A stretch of DNA of 64,000 nucleotides, taken from positions 71,220 to 135,219 of the forward strand of contig JAKIUW010000003.1 of assembly GCA_021647365.1 (NCBI GenBank), in the 5' to 3' direction. The translations under genes were made by a program, and so were the position numbers. The notes below the pieces were generated by a model. That model worked only from the letters and a program-made list of their open reading frames with translations. It did no database searches and was not told the origin of the DNA. This DNA is from Cocleimonas sp. Lineage in GTDB: Bacteria > Pseudomonadota > Gammaproteobacteria > Thiotrichales > Thiotrichaceae. The first letter of the stretch is position 1. Each line of letters begins with the position of its first letter. Positions 7,709 through 15,732 of the stretch are shown here, piece by piece.

Positions 7709-10126
7709 CTACTTACTCAACACCTTAAAACCCTGCGTAATACTATTGCCTTCTTCATCCACTAGCGTGAGTTGGTGCTTGCCTTCATTTATCCAGATGG
7801 CTTGCTCATGGTAGGTTTGGGTTGTGCCTAAGAAGGTATTATCTAAATGCCAATAGAGTTGGGCTTGTGGATTGCGGTGTATTGCTTTAAAAAGTGTTTT
7901 TCCGCGTTTTCCTGCTAGCTCTCTAGGTATGTATATTTGCGTGTTTCGTCGCGGGTAGATTAATGAGATCGGGCTACCTATTTGATTGCTTTGCGCTTGT
8001 TGGCAATCATCTCGCCATTCGGGTAATGGCTTGTAATCAGAGTGATATTGCTTATAGTAATAGGCTTGATCGGGCGGTAGTACGAACCAGCTTTCTTGTG
8101 TCATATTGATTACTGATTCACAACCGCCGTGTACACGTTTTTGATTTTTTTCATCCAAATGTACCCGCTGGTGGTTCGGCGTTACGCGATCAAAGTGGCT
8201 ATTGTAGGGAATTTTATATTCTCTGGAGTCACACAGATCATTGGCTAAAAAACCATCATCTTTACAGATTTTAACAGTTTTCATTTGATCGATTGGCTTT
8301 TTAAACCAGCTTGAATTCAGCGGCAGTAAATTAAATGTATCGAATAATATTGGGGCAGCAACGCGCACGCCTGTCATATTGCGTCTGCCTTTTCCTGTGG
8401 CATGGCCTACCCACACGCCTACGGTGTATTGTGGCGTTGTGCCGATTGCCCAAGCGTCTCTGTGACCAAAACTGGTGCCTGTTTTCCATGCAATTTTGTG
8501 TGTGCTGTTAAAGCGTTTCCAGTATGCGCCTGTGCCTGGGCGGTTTACTTCGATCAATGCTTCTAGTGTCATCCATGCACTTGCGGGACTGATTTCATTT
8601 CGCCTTGTGGTTTGAATATTGCCTTTTTTTGTTGCGATGGCTTGATAGTAATTTTGAGTTTTTTTCTCTCCATCTTGTTGGGCGCGGTTGGCTAGGTTTG
8701 CGTACATGGCGGTTAACTCCCATAACGTGCCTTCCGCTCCACCTAAAATTAGTGGCAAACCGTATTCGCGTGAACGACGGTGTAAGGTACTCATGCCCAT
8801 TTGGCGCAAGCTGGCTAAAAAGCTTTCGACACCGTGGTAGCTCAGCATATTAACAGCGGGAATATTCAGTGAGCTTGCCAGTGCTTGTTTAGCACGTACC
8901 GCTCCACGAAATTTTCGGTCGTAGTTTTTAGGACGATAACCGGTGTAACGCACAGAGGTATCGGCGACTAATGTTTCTGGAAGAATCTCGCCTTGCTCAA
9001 TCATGCGTGCAAATAAAAACGGTTTTAGCGTGCTACCTGTACTGCGTGGCACGCGAACCATATCTATCGCTTGCCCATGCTTGGTAGCACGATTTGTTGG
9101 CGCATTACCCACATAAGCCTTAGTCTCAAAAGTTTTATTATCAATCACCACGATGCCAAAGTTATGAATATCTTTCAGCGCTAAAACTTCAGCTCGGTGC
9201 TTGGCTATTTGGTTGAGGCGTTGTTGTAAAACATAATCAATGGTTGTTTCAAAGCGTTGTTGCTTGCGGCTTTTAGCGACCAAGGTATCAAGTAAGTGAG
9301 GCGCCATTCGTGGAAGTGCTTTGGGTTTTAGGGGCAATGTTTCAGCAATCGCTAGCTGATAATCTAGTTTACTTATCTTTCCCTGCTCAAATATTTTCTT
9401 TAATAAGCGATCACGTTTGGCTTTGAGTTTATTCCGTTTTCGACTGATGTGGATGAGTGCGGGACTATTAGGCAATACCGCTAGCATGGCGCTTTCTGCC
9501 CATGAGAGCTTTTCAGGTCCTCGCCCAAAATAGCGCCACGAGGCCGCTTCTAGCCCAACCACATTTCCTCCAAAGGGCGCGTGACTGGCGTATAAATTCA
9601 GGATTTGATCTTTACTGTAACGAGTCTCCAGACGCAAAGCTTTAAAAGCTTCTACCGCTTTTTCCCAAAATGTGCGCTGTGGATTATGCGATGACAAACG
9701 AATCACTTGCATCGAAATGGTACTTCCGCCACTGACTATTCGCCCTGCTTTTAGGTTTAGTTTAATCGCGCGACCAATCGCCAGAGGATCAACACCAAAA
9801 TGGCTATAAAAGCGTTTGTCTTCAAACGCAACAATGCTGGTTTTAAATTTCTCTGGGATTTTTTCAAGCGGCGGAAAGCGCCATTGCTCATCAGCTGAAA
9901 TATGCGCGCCCAATAATTTGCCTTCGCTACTGAGTAAAATACTTGAAACAGGTGCTTTAAAAAGAGTATTGGGCAGACAAATATAAAAACTGATACCAGC
10001 ACCTACCAGCAAGCTAAGCAGCAAAAGGCGTAATAGGTTTTTTTTTGTAGTAAAACCTTTGCTTGAATGTCTGGAAGCACACCCCCCCACCTTTACATGA
10101 TGTTTATTGTTTATAAAAAACATCAT
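7709..10126 (-). CDS. pbpC: Penicillin-binding protein 1C (bifunctional glycosyltransferase/transpeptidase)
   Basis: 805 residues. After one membrane helix (about 32-50) comes a GT51 glycosyltransferase domain with EDKRFYSHFGVD and the GGSTISMQ motif. The transpeptidase domain follows, with the SxxK serine in STLKPF, SLN, and KTGTSFGHRD. A C-terminal PBP1C-specific domain ends the protein. It polymerises and cross-links peptidoglycan in the periplasm. The oddity is the start: the only ATG codons (10126, 10123) lie inside a palindromic element, which encodes residues 1 to about 18, including KHHVKVGGCA. No ATG occurs between the element and the membrane helix. The natural start was either lost, is a non-ATG codon (e.g. 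GTG in the element), or is now supplied by the element. Confidence 0.88.
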   Translation of the reverse strand: MMFFINNKHHVKVGGCASRHSSKGFTTKKNLLRLLLLSLLVGAGISFYICLPNTLFKAPVSSILLSSEGKLLGAHISADEQWRFPPLEKIPEKFKTSIVAFEDKRFYSHFGVDPLAIGRAIKLNLKAGRIVSGGSTISMQVIRLSSHNPQRTFWEKAVEAFKALRLETRYSKDQILNLYASHAPFGGNVVGLEAASWRYFGRGPEKLSWAESAMLAVLPNSPALIHISRKRNKLKAKRDRLLKKIFEQGKISKLDYQLAIAETLPLKPKALPRMAPHLLDTLVAKSRKQQRFETTIDYVLQQRLNQIAKHRAEVLALKDIHNFGIVVIDNKTFETKAYVGNAPTNRATKHGQAIDMVRVPRSTGSTLKPFLFARMIEQGEILPETLVADTSVRYTGYRPKNYDRKFRGAVRAKQALASSLNIPAVNMLSYHGVESFLASLRQMGMSTLHRRSREYGLPLILGGAEGTLWELTAMYANLANRAQQDGEKKTQNYYQAIATKKGNIQTTRRNEISPASAWMTLEALIEVNRPGTGAYWKRFNSTHKIAWKTGTSFGHRDAWAIGTTPQYTVGVWVGHATGKGRRNMTGVRVAAPILFDTFNLLPLNSSWFKKPIDQMKTVKICKDDGFLANDLCDSREYKIPYNSHFDRVTPNHQRVHLDEKNQKRVHGGCESVINMTQESWFVLPPDQAYYYKQYHSDYKPLPEWRDDCQQAQSNQIGSPISLIYPRRNTQIYIPRELAGKRGKTLFKAIHRNPQAQLYWHLDNTFLGTTQTYHEQAIWINEGKHQLTLVDEEGNSITQGFKVLSK

Positions 10127-10136
10127 GTAAAACTAG
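10075..10136. repeat. Palindromic element, mixed-type copy, interrupted by a 170 bp insertion
   Basis: Left arm AAGCACA, C7, ACCTTTACATGATG (10075-10102); right arm CATCATGTAAAACTAG (10121-10136), after which the sequence jumps to the inserted hairpin element. The tail GGTGTGCTTTTAT resumes at 10311. The left part codes for the N-terminus of PbpC. The left arm is A-like and the right arm B-like. Confidence 0.85.
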
Positions 10137-10306
10137 TACATCAACCAGTTCAAAGTGTCGGCATCAGTTGTTCTGTCTGTATTCATGACTAGGCGCACTT
10201 TGAAGGGAATGGTACTCCCTTCACAAGAAGTGCAACAACGGCATGGATACAGACAGGACAACCCTTCGGGCTATGCTGATACCGACACTTTGAACTGGTT
10301 GGTGTA
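10137..10306. mobile_element. 170 bp inverted-repeat (MITE-like) element nested in a palindromic element
   Basis: The ends are inverted repeats: the first 31 bases (TACATCAACCAGTTCAAAGT...) match the reverse complement of the last 31 with two differences. Pairing continues over TTGTCCTGTCTGTATCCATG with an extra 14 bases in the right arm, and the centre has a small hairpin AAGGGAATGGTACTCCCTT. Flanks are CTAG (10133-10136) and CTTG (10307-10310), a possible imperfect 4-base target duplication. No transposase is encoded, so it would be a non-autonomous element. It sits in the right arm of the element at 10075-10136. Confidence 0.7.
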
Positions 10307-10420
10307 CTTGGGTGTGCTTTTATATTTATCATACAAGCATCATAGCAGGGCTATTGGATGAACTTTTGAAGAAGTTGTGGAGAATTTGCGTAGTTTATCT
10401 GCTGTGACTTTTTTGTATTA

Positions 10421-11086
10421 CTAAAACGAGAAACTAGATTTAGTCTCTACGCCAACCAAAGGCTTTAGCGCTGTTTCGAAGAGGCTGGTTCTTGCAAACG
10501 TATTGTGATTTTCACCTTCGCCACGTATTACTTTCATCGCGTGCATAGTTTGCCCCGAGCCAACGACAATAAAAAGCCGACCTTGTGGTTTTAGTAGTTG
10601 CTCAAATAAAGGAATATATTCTGGGATTGAACCCGTCACAGCAATAGCATCGTATTTTTTAGTTATTTTGAGGGTAGGTTCAAAAATATCCTTACTCTCA
10701 AGCAATACATTAGCAATATTATTCTCGGCTAATCGCTCGCTTGCGCTTTGCAAAAAGTCATCATGTATATCAATACTGTGAACATGCTTTGCCATCGTCG
10801 CCATGCAGGCGGTTACAAAACCGCTGCCTGTTCCAATCTCAAGACATTCATCATCAATATCAATTTCAAGTTCTTGTAGCAAGCGACCTTCTACTCGTGG
10901 GAACATCATAGACTCACCATGCTCCAATGGAATTTCAATATCGGCATAAGCCATTGACTTTACATCATCAACAACGAAGGCATCACGCGGGACACTTCCC
11001 ATGATTTGCAGAACGGTACCATCAAGCACAGACCACGGGCGGATTTGTTGTTCGACCATATTGAAACGTGCTTGTTCGTAATTCAT
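10421..11086 (-). CDS. Protein-L-isoaspartate O-methyltransferase family protein
   Basis: 221 residues, cytoplasmic. It starts MNYEQARFNMVEQQIRPW, as in the PIMT branch found in many proteobacteria. It has a Rossmann-type SAM site, LEIGTGSGFVTACMA (motif I), and an acidic SAM-ribose contact at HSIDIHDD. Classical Pcm repairs isoaspartyl residues in aged proteins. In this subgroup the catalytic loop is less conserved, so the methyl acceptor is uncertain. ATG 11086 is chosen because the family alignment begins at MNYEQARFNMVEQQ. It has its own transcription unit, separated from soxA by a strong terminator. Confidence 0.8.
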   Translation of the reverse strand: MNYEQARFNMVEQQIRPWSVLDGTVLQIMGSVPRDAFVVDDVKSMAYADIEIPLEHGESMMFPRVEGRLLQELEIDIDDECLEIGTGSGFVTACMATMAKHVHSIDIHDDFLQSASERLAENNIANVLLESKDIFEPTLKITKKYDAIAVTGSIPEYIPLFEQLLKPQGRLFIVVGSGQTMHAMKVIRGEGENHNTFARTSLFETALKPLVGVETKSSFSF

Positions 11087-11207
11087 ATTGGTACCATTTT
11101 GACTGTAAGTGTGTTGTGAAAAGCTACTGCCTAAGAGTACGAATAATCACAGCAGAAGGCAAGTAATCTGCTATAGATCTAATCATATAACATTGAAAAG
11201 CAGACAC

Positions 11208-11236
11208 AAAAAAGCCCGAGTGACTCGGGCTTTTTT
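11208..11236. terminator. Bidirectional rho-independent terminator after soxA
   Basis: AAAAAAGCCCGAG, loop TGA, then CTCGGGCTTTTTT. The stem has GC core pairs and U-runs on both strands. It lies 25 bases beyond the soxA stop and ends the soxXYZA transcript. Confidence 0.9.
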
Positions 11237-11260
11237 GTGTTCTAGTCTTATAGGTTCGGG

Positions 11261-12094
11261 TTACTTGCGAGCACCTGGGCCATTTAGCTCTAGACCATTT
11301 GATGTAACAGCTTGGAAGTACTCCAATGCTTTATATTCATCACTCTGCGCTTTGAAAGGCTTTGCACGAACATTCTTATTACAACCGCCGTAACGTCTAT
11401 GCAATGTACCCATACTGTTCCATTTCGAACGGTAAACAGGGAAGTGTGAAGGATGACCTAAAGCTGGGCTTAGGTTATCACCACGTATCCACTTGTCTGC
11501 ACTGTAAACATGACAATCAGCACATGAAAGGTTTAACTGACCACGCTTAGCGTAGAAGAATGTTTTACCTTTGTTGTACCATGCTAGTGCTTTGTCAGTC
11601 TTTGGCTCTGTTGTGATTTTTCCACCACGACCTGCAAATGCAATGTGAGCTGAAACGGCAGCAATATTACCTTTCTTCCATTTAAATGGCTTTTCACCGT
11701 TATCTGTAAGACATTTATTGATTGTGCCTTCCAAGGTAACTATCGTATCTGCCTTTTCATCATGGTATGGGTATTTTGCGCGTGTTCCGCTTATGTCCTT
11801 GCCAAAACAATCAGTAAAAGATTTGCCGTTTTTAAACTTCTTTTCCCAAAGCTCCGCACCTTTATCAAGCGCAATTTCATAAGGAGGAAACTCTTCAATT
11901 TCTTCCCATTGAGAACGTGCATCTTTGTTGTATGCGTAAATACCATTGATGTAATCAGCAAAGTTATCACTGCTAGTGTTCTTTTTAAAATACCCTTTCA
12001 ATGCCTCTCTGTCTTCTGCAGGAGTTGCTTGTGCAGTTAACAAAGGAGTAAGAGCTAATGATAGAAGAGCAATTGCTCCTATTAGTTTTTTCAT
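11261..12094 (-). CDS. soxA: Sulfur-oxidation cytochrome SoxA
   Basis: 277 residues with a cleavable signal (LTAQA). One c-type haem site is at C191-A-D-C194-H195. C96 and C128 fit the disulfide that replaces the lost N-terminal haem, making this the mono-haem SoxA type. C238 in GGCNKNVRAKPF is the conserved cysteine that becomes the persulfide haem ligand at the active site. SoxAX joins thiosulfate to the SoxY carrier cysteine in the periplasm with release of two electrons. It is the last gene of soxXYZA and is separated from soxZ by 122 bases that hold a hairpin. AGGAGG lies close upstream of ATG 12094. Confidence 0.95.
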   Translation of the reverse strand: MKKLIGAIALLSLALTPLLTAQATPAEDREALKGYFKKNTSSDNFADYINGIYAYNKDARSQWEEIEEFPPYEIALDKGAELWEKKFKNGKSFTDCFGKDISGTRAKYPYHDEKADTIVTLEGTINKCLTDNGEKPFKWKKGNIAAVSAHIAFAGRGGKITTEPKTDKALAWYNKGKTFFYAKRGQLNLSCADCHVYSADKWIRGDNLSPALGHPSHFPVYRSKWNSMGTLHRRYGGCNKNVRAKPFKAQSDEYKALEYFQAVTSNGLELNGPGARK

Positions 12095-12139
12095 TTATAC
12101 ATATCCTCCTAATTTTGTTCTCTTACTGATCACTTTTAA

Positions 12140-12172
12140 ATAACACCCTATACTAAACGTATCGGGTGTTAT
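12140..12172. promoter_or_regulatory. Intergenic hairpin between soxZ and soxA
   Basis: ATAACACCC (12140-12148) pairs with GGGTGTTAT (12164-12172). After one mismatch the stem continues as ATAC/GTAT around a TAAAC loop. No U-run follows on the coding strand, so a processing or mRNA-stabilising stem between soxXYZ and soxA is more likely than a full terminator. Inferred from structure only. Confidence 0.5.
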
Positions 12173-12216
12173 GTGAATATGTAGTAGAACTTATTTATAT
12201 TTTTATAAAGCTAGTC

Positions 12217-12537
12217 TTACTTCTCGCCAACTTTCTTTTCTATAGTGTCGCTCTTATCCGTGTTGTCTTTCCACGTTAGTTTGACTTTATCTTCTTTTGT
12301 ACCTGCGTATGCGAAAGATAAGAATGGGTTTTTAGAAACAGATCCACTCCATTGAGCCGTTAGAACAGGCTTATCATTAGCCGTTACTACTACTTCACTA
12401 ATGTAATGAGCTGGGATCTTTTTACCCGACTTTTTGTCTTTACGAAGACCGGTTTCCATTGGATGAGTAATCAGAGCCTTAACTTGGATTTTTCCACCCT
12501 TCTCTTTTGTACGTAATTTAATTGTTGATTTTGCCAT
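12217..12537 (-). CDS. soxZ: Thiosulfate oxidation carrier complex protein SoxZ
   Basis: 106 residues without a signal peptide. SoxZ is normally exported as a complex riding on the Tat signal of SoxY. The family pattern is clear: KIRTKEKGGKIQVKALITHPMETG-like start, then IPAHYISEV, and AQWSGSVSKNPFLSF near the C-terminus. SoxZ has an immunoglobulin-like fold, binds SoxY and shields its swinging arm. It starts 5 bases after the soxY stop, so translation is probably coupled. AGGCTAATC precedes ATG 12537. Confidence 0.95.
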   Translation of the reverse strand: MAKSTIKLRTKEKGGKIQVKALITHPMETGLRKDKKSGKKIPAHYISEVVVTANDKPVLTAQWSGSVSKNPFLSFAYAGTKEDKVKLTWKDNTDKSDTIEKKVGEK

Positions 12538-12542
12538 GATGA

Positions 12543-12998
12543 TTAGCCTCCGCAGCCGCCTTTAGTTACTTTTACATTTGCTTTAGCTGTGTAGAACTTG
12601 TCACCAGCTTTAACAACTGCGATTACATCTGTTGTTTTACCCATTTTAAAACGAGATTTAACAGCAGGAACGGCACCTTCGCCAAGCACATATTTTGCTG
12701 CAAATGGTGTTGCGTTTGCGGCTGTCAATGAGATGATTTCGGTTGTTCCTTCAATTTCTGATGTGATTCCTACAGGAACAACAGCGCCGTTCTCGGCAAT
12801 TTCAGGGGCTTTGATTTTGATGTCTTTAGACTCCGTGGCACCAGTAGCGCCGAGCATTTTTAAAACTTCGTCAACTGACTTAGCTTTAGTAACATCATTT
12901 CCGTGTGCAGCAGCAAAAGCAGTGTTAGTGCTTAATACGCCTGTGCTAATTGCAGCACTTGCTACAATTGTGCTTTTTAGAAAGCTTCTACGTTTCAT
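12543..12998 (-). CDS. soxY: Thiosulfate oxidation carrier protein SoxY
   Basis: 151 residues. The N-terminus MKRRSFLKSTIVASAAIS has the twin arginine of a Tat signal, as expected for folded export with SoxZ. The C-terminus is KGGCGG, the flexible arm whose cysteine carries the sulfur intermediates through the Sox cycle. RBS AGAGGAAT precedes ATG 12998. It is the second gene of soxXYZA. SoxB and SoxCD, needed to release sulfate from the SoxY-bound intermediate, are not in the window. Confidence 0.95.
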   Translation of the reverse strand: MKRRSFLKSTIVASAAISTGVLSTNTAFAAAHGNDVTKAKSVDEVLKMLGATGATESKDIKIKAPEIAENGAVVPVGITSEIEGTTEIISLTAANATPFAAKYVLGEGAVPAVKSRFKMGKTTDVIAVVKAGDKFYTAKANVKVTKGGCGG

Positions 12999-13048
12999 TA
13001 AATAATTCCTCTAAACGTTTTAATTTGAATTTTATAAAAAAGTGGGTT

Positions 13049-13417
13049 TTAAAGTGTGTAAACAAAATCAAGAATCAAACCAATTTCTTTATCAGATAAA
13101 ATGCCGTGTGATTGAAATGGGGGCATCATTGAATCTGGGTTTTTGGCATGTGGATCTGCGATTTGGGCACGTAATACAGCCTTATCGGGGAAGCGCGCCT
13201 TCATTGCAATTAATGGTGGAGCAATATTTCCAGCTTGATCTCCTCCTGCGATGAGGTGGCAAGCCAAACAATTGCCTTTCTTTTTATTAAAAGCGAGTTC
13301 TTTACCACTCATTTCTTTTTTCTTATCTCCTGCAGTAACTGCAGATGAGAAACCAAGGGCTCCTACTATCGCCAATGCAGAAACTGCAACTGACATAACG
13401 CGAAAACTTCTTCGCAT
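13049..13417 (-). CDS. soxX: Sulfur-oxidation cytochrome SoxX
   Basis: 122 residues. A signal peptide ends near SAVTAG. One haem c site is C50-L-A-C53-H54, and a Met pair in DSMMPPF (97-98) provides the sixth ligand. SoxX forms a heterodimer with SoxA and passes electrons from thiosulfate to downstream cytochromes. It is the first gene of the cluster. GGAGGTC lies just upstream of ATG 13417, and the 220-base upstream gap has AT-rich promoter-like sequence, so the promoter is presumably there. Confidence 0.93.
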   Translation of the reverse strand: MRRSFRVMSVAVSALAIVGALGFSSAVTAGDKKKEMSGKELAFNKKKGNCLACHLIAGGDQAGNIAPPLIAMKARFPDKAVLRAQIADPHAKNPDSMMPPFQSHGILSDKEIGLILDFVYTL

Positions 13418-13637
13418 ACTGACCTCCTAAATATAATATTATTTATAGACAGATATGTACTATTTATACGGAGGGCACTTTTTCATGCTCTCATAGCTTA
13501 TCTGGACGACCAGCATATCCCAAAAAAAGTCGGCATGCAAAAATTTCTTTAAAATCAATGGAGTATAAGAACTTAAGCACATTGTAATATGCTTATATAG
13601 ATTGTATCCATATGTATTTACACACGTTAAATCGCAA

Positions 13638-15035
13638 TTATTTATGTTCTATTCGGCTCAATAAAGCTTGCATTTGTAACAGTTGATTTGCATCAGAACT
13701 GGGGGATTTAATCGCTTGGCGCAGTAACGATATTGCGGCCTTATAATTTCCCATACGAATATTCCTTTCTGCTGCTGCGCGATAGGCTTCACCATCATGT
13801 CGTGTACTGCGAGCTATTTGCTGCTTAACCTCAAATAATTCTAGGCTAGTTTGTTCTGAGACGTGAATAACCTTTAGCGTTCGCCAAGCATTATCGCGCT
13901 GCCCCATTGAAATATAAGCTTGCGACAATAAAACAGACAGTGCTTCATGGCCCAAATAAATATTAAGCAAAGGCCTTAGTAATGCTATGGTTTCTTTGGA
14001 ACGTTGCTGCTTATTAAGCAACGTCCCTATCAATATCGCTTCTGGAACAACTCTGCTCTTACTTCCAATTGTTTGAAGCGCAAGGCGATCATTATTACGT
14101 TGTGATAACTGCAATGCCTTTGCATATTTTTTAACATTCGCAGGTACTTTATCGGGCACTGGCTTTGTTGATCTTGATAGTACTCTTACTTTTTCTCGCA
14201 TATAAAAATAGTTTGTGTTTTGTTTTTTTCCATTAAAACCTATTCGTTTAGCTCTTGCTCGTGTATCACTCACACGTTTTAGAGTTAAGGGATGGTTTCG
14301 CAGATACTCTCGTGCATTGGCATTTTGCCCGTCACTGAATAACTCTAGCTTAGCTAAAAAGGATGGCATTGCTTTTGGATCAAAACCCGACCTTGCAAGT
14401 ATTCTTAAACCAACTCTGTCAGCTTCAGATTCAGCATCACGGCTAAAAGATAATTTTCTATGCGCGGATGCTGCAAGTGTCGCATTAATAATGGCTGACC
14501 CAGCCTCAGCGCTTTTACTACTGGCAATAATACCTGCGAGTATTGCTGCACCATTTGCAAATTTACTGCCTTCGGCTTTCCTAATCATTCTTATAATATG
14601 ACGTTGTGTGATATGAGCAACCTCATGCGCCATAACAGCAGCAAGCTCACTTTCAGAGTCTGACCTAAGTATTAAACCCGCATTAACAACAACGACTCCA
14701 CCTATCGTAGCGAAAGCATTAACAGATGCATCACGTGTAATAAGAAAATAAAAGGGCGTGGTTGATTGTGGTGCATTAGAGGTAAGTTGATTGCCCAAAG
14801 AACGTATCCATGTATTAAGTTCAGGGTCTTCAATAATCTGTCCGCTACTTCTCAGCTTTCTTAAAATAGCTAAACCGTGTTCTCTTTCAGTTGCTGAATT
14901 AATAGATACATTAGCTTGTCCACCCAAATCTGGCAGATTTAGATCGGGCAATTCAAGATTTAAATCAGCATGCGCCAGAGCTGAAGACAATAAAAGAGCA
15001 ATGAAAGCAGGAATAAATTTAACTGTTTTTTTCAT
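13638..15035 (-). CDS. bepA: Periplasmic M48 metalloprotease/chaperone BepA (YfgC-like)
   Basis: 465 residues. The signal peptide ends at ALAHA. The M48 peptidase domain (about 50-260) has the zinc motif HEVAHITQRH and a downstream glutamate ligand in SRDAESEADRVGLRIL. The C-terminal half (about 290-465) is TPR-like (repeated LLRPLLNIYLGHEA and MGNYKAAISLLRQA units). This is the BepA layout: a protease that degrades stalled LptD and assists beta-barrel assembly with the BAM complex. It is monocistronic as far as visible. A palindromic arm lies 20 bases upstream of the start. Confidence 0.87.
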   Translation of the reverse strand: MKKTVKFIPAFIALLLSSALAHADLNLELPDLNLPDLGGQANVSINSATEREHGLAILRKLRSSGQIIEDPELNTWIRSLGNQLTSNAPQSTTPFYFLITRDASVNAFATIGGVVVVNAGLILRSDSESELAAVMAHEVAHITQRHIIRMIRKAEGSKFANGAAILAGIIASSKSAEAGSAIINATLAASAHRKLSFSRDAESEADRVGLRILARSGFDPKAMPSFLAKLELFSDGQNANAREYLRNHPLTLKRVSDTRARAKRIGFNGKKQNTNYFYMREKVRVLSRSTKPVPDKVPANVKKYAKALQLSQRNNDRLALQTIGSKSRVVPEAILIGTLLNKQQRSKETIALLRPLLNIYLGHEALSVLLSQAYISMGQRDNAWRTLKVIHVSEQTSLELFEVKQQIARSTRHDGEAYRAAAERNIRMGNYKAAISLLRQAIKSPSSDANQLLQMQALLSRIEHK

Positions 15036-15056
15036 ATTGGCATAATAATAGACTAT

Positions 15057-15085
15057 AAAAGCACACCCCCCTAGTTTTACATGAT
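15057..15085. repeat. Palindromic element, single arm, B type
   Basis: AAAAGCACA, C6, TAGTTTTACATGATG, upstream of bepA. No matching inverted arm follows within 100 bases. A degenerate arm in the same orientation is at 15205-15219. Confidence 0.9.
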
Positions 15086-15204
15086 GCGAAGACGGATGTA
15101 TTAATCAGATGTTACTGCAAGTGCTTAGTTCATACTTTTGCTTATTTTATTAATATGAAGGCTTTTACTCGTTATCTGACTCGTACAAGAGTCTCAATAT
15201 AATG

Positions 15205-15219
15205 CCCCACTTTTACATG
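15205..15219. repeat. Palindromic element, short degenerate arm, A type
   Basis: CCCCACTTTTACATG matches the inner part of an A-type arm but lacks the outer GCACACCC. It lies just beyond the stop of the MAPEG gene. Confidence 0.6.
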
Positions 15220-15224
15220 CTCAT

Positions 15225-15650
15225 TTATAACGGCAATACATCTATACAAATCCTAACCCAGAGAACCATTAACACTAAGGTACTAACAATAAACACATTT
15301 TTTCGGTGCATAAGTTTATTATTCGTTGTGTGAATATATGAGTGCAATAAACGTGTTAAGAAGAATGCCCATGATAGTGCAACATAAAAGGGGTCAATAT
15401 TTTTCAACACAATCAAAAGCAATATTGCCACATAAAAAAATATTGGCATTTCAAGCAAGTTATCATAGTGCTGGGTGACCTTAGCAAGGTAATCGGGAAG
15501 CTTGGCACCTTTGTATAATCTAAAATATTGCGGATTTAAACCATCTTGAAGTACCGCACGATAACGTAACTTTAACATCCAAAGCATAACTCCAAATGTT
15601 AGAAAAATCATTCCAATCATCGGTAGTAGCAACGCTGCTTGTAAGCTCAT
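15225..15650 (-). CDS. MAPEG-family integral membrane protein
   Basis: 141 residues from ATG 15650, chosen because AGGAGG lies nine bases upstream; an ATG nine codons earlier overlaps that RBS. Four hydrophobic segments and the family pattern NPQYFRLYKGAKLPDYLAKVTQHYDN (read as two parts around K-x-x-N) followed by a polar RLLHSYIHTTNN loop match the MAPEG fold (membrane proteins of eicosanoid and glutathione metabolism). Bacterial members may have glutathione S-transferase or peroxidase activity; the substrate here is unknown. A TetR regulator is divergently transcribed with a palindrome between them, suggesting drug- or lipophile-inducible control. Confidence 0.78.
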   Translation of the reverse strand: MSLQAALLLPMIGMIFLTFGVMLWMLKLRYRAVLQDGLNPQYFRLYKGAKLPDYLAKVTQHYDNLLEMPIFFYVAILLLIVLKNIDPFYVALSWAFFLTRLLHSYIHTTNNKLMHRKNVFIVSTLVLMVLWVRICIDVLPL

Positions 15651-15689
15651 AGTAATTCCTCCTAAAAGGATCAGCATAGATAAACTCTA

Positions 15690-15709
15690 AATATGTTCAA
15701 CAACATATT
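15690..15709. promoter_or_regulatory. Candidate TetR operator between MAPEG and TetR genes
   Basis: AATATGTT, CAAC, AACATATT is a perfect 8+8 inverted repeat in the 82-base divergent intergenic region, where a TetR-family dimer normally binds. It lies 40 bases from the MAPEG start and 23 from the regulator start, so binding would block both promoters. Confidence 0.6.
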
Positions 15710-15732
15710 GAAGGCTTGTTTATACTTTGCTT

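Noticed and set aside
10155..10361. 68-codon plus-strand frame over the hairpin element
   Set aside because: It reads through the MITE-like inverted repeat and has no signal, motif or RBS.
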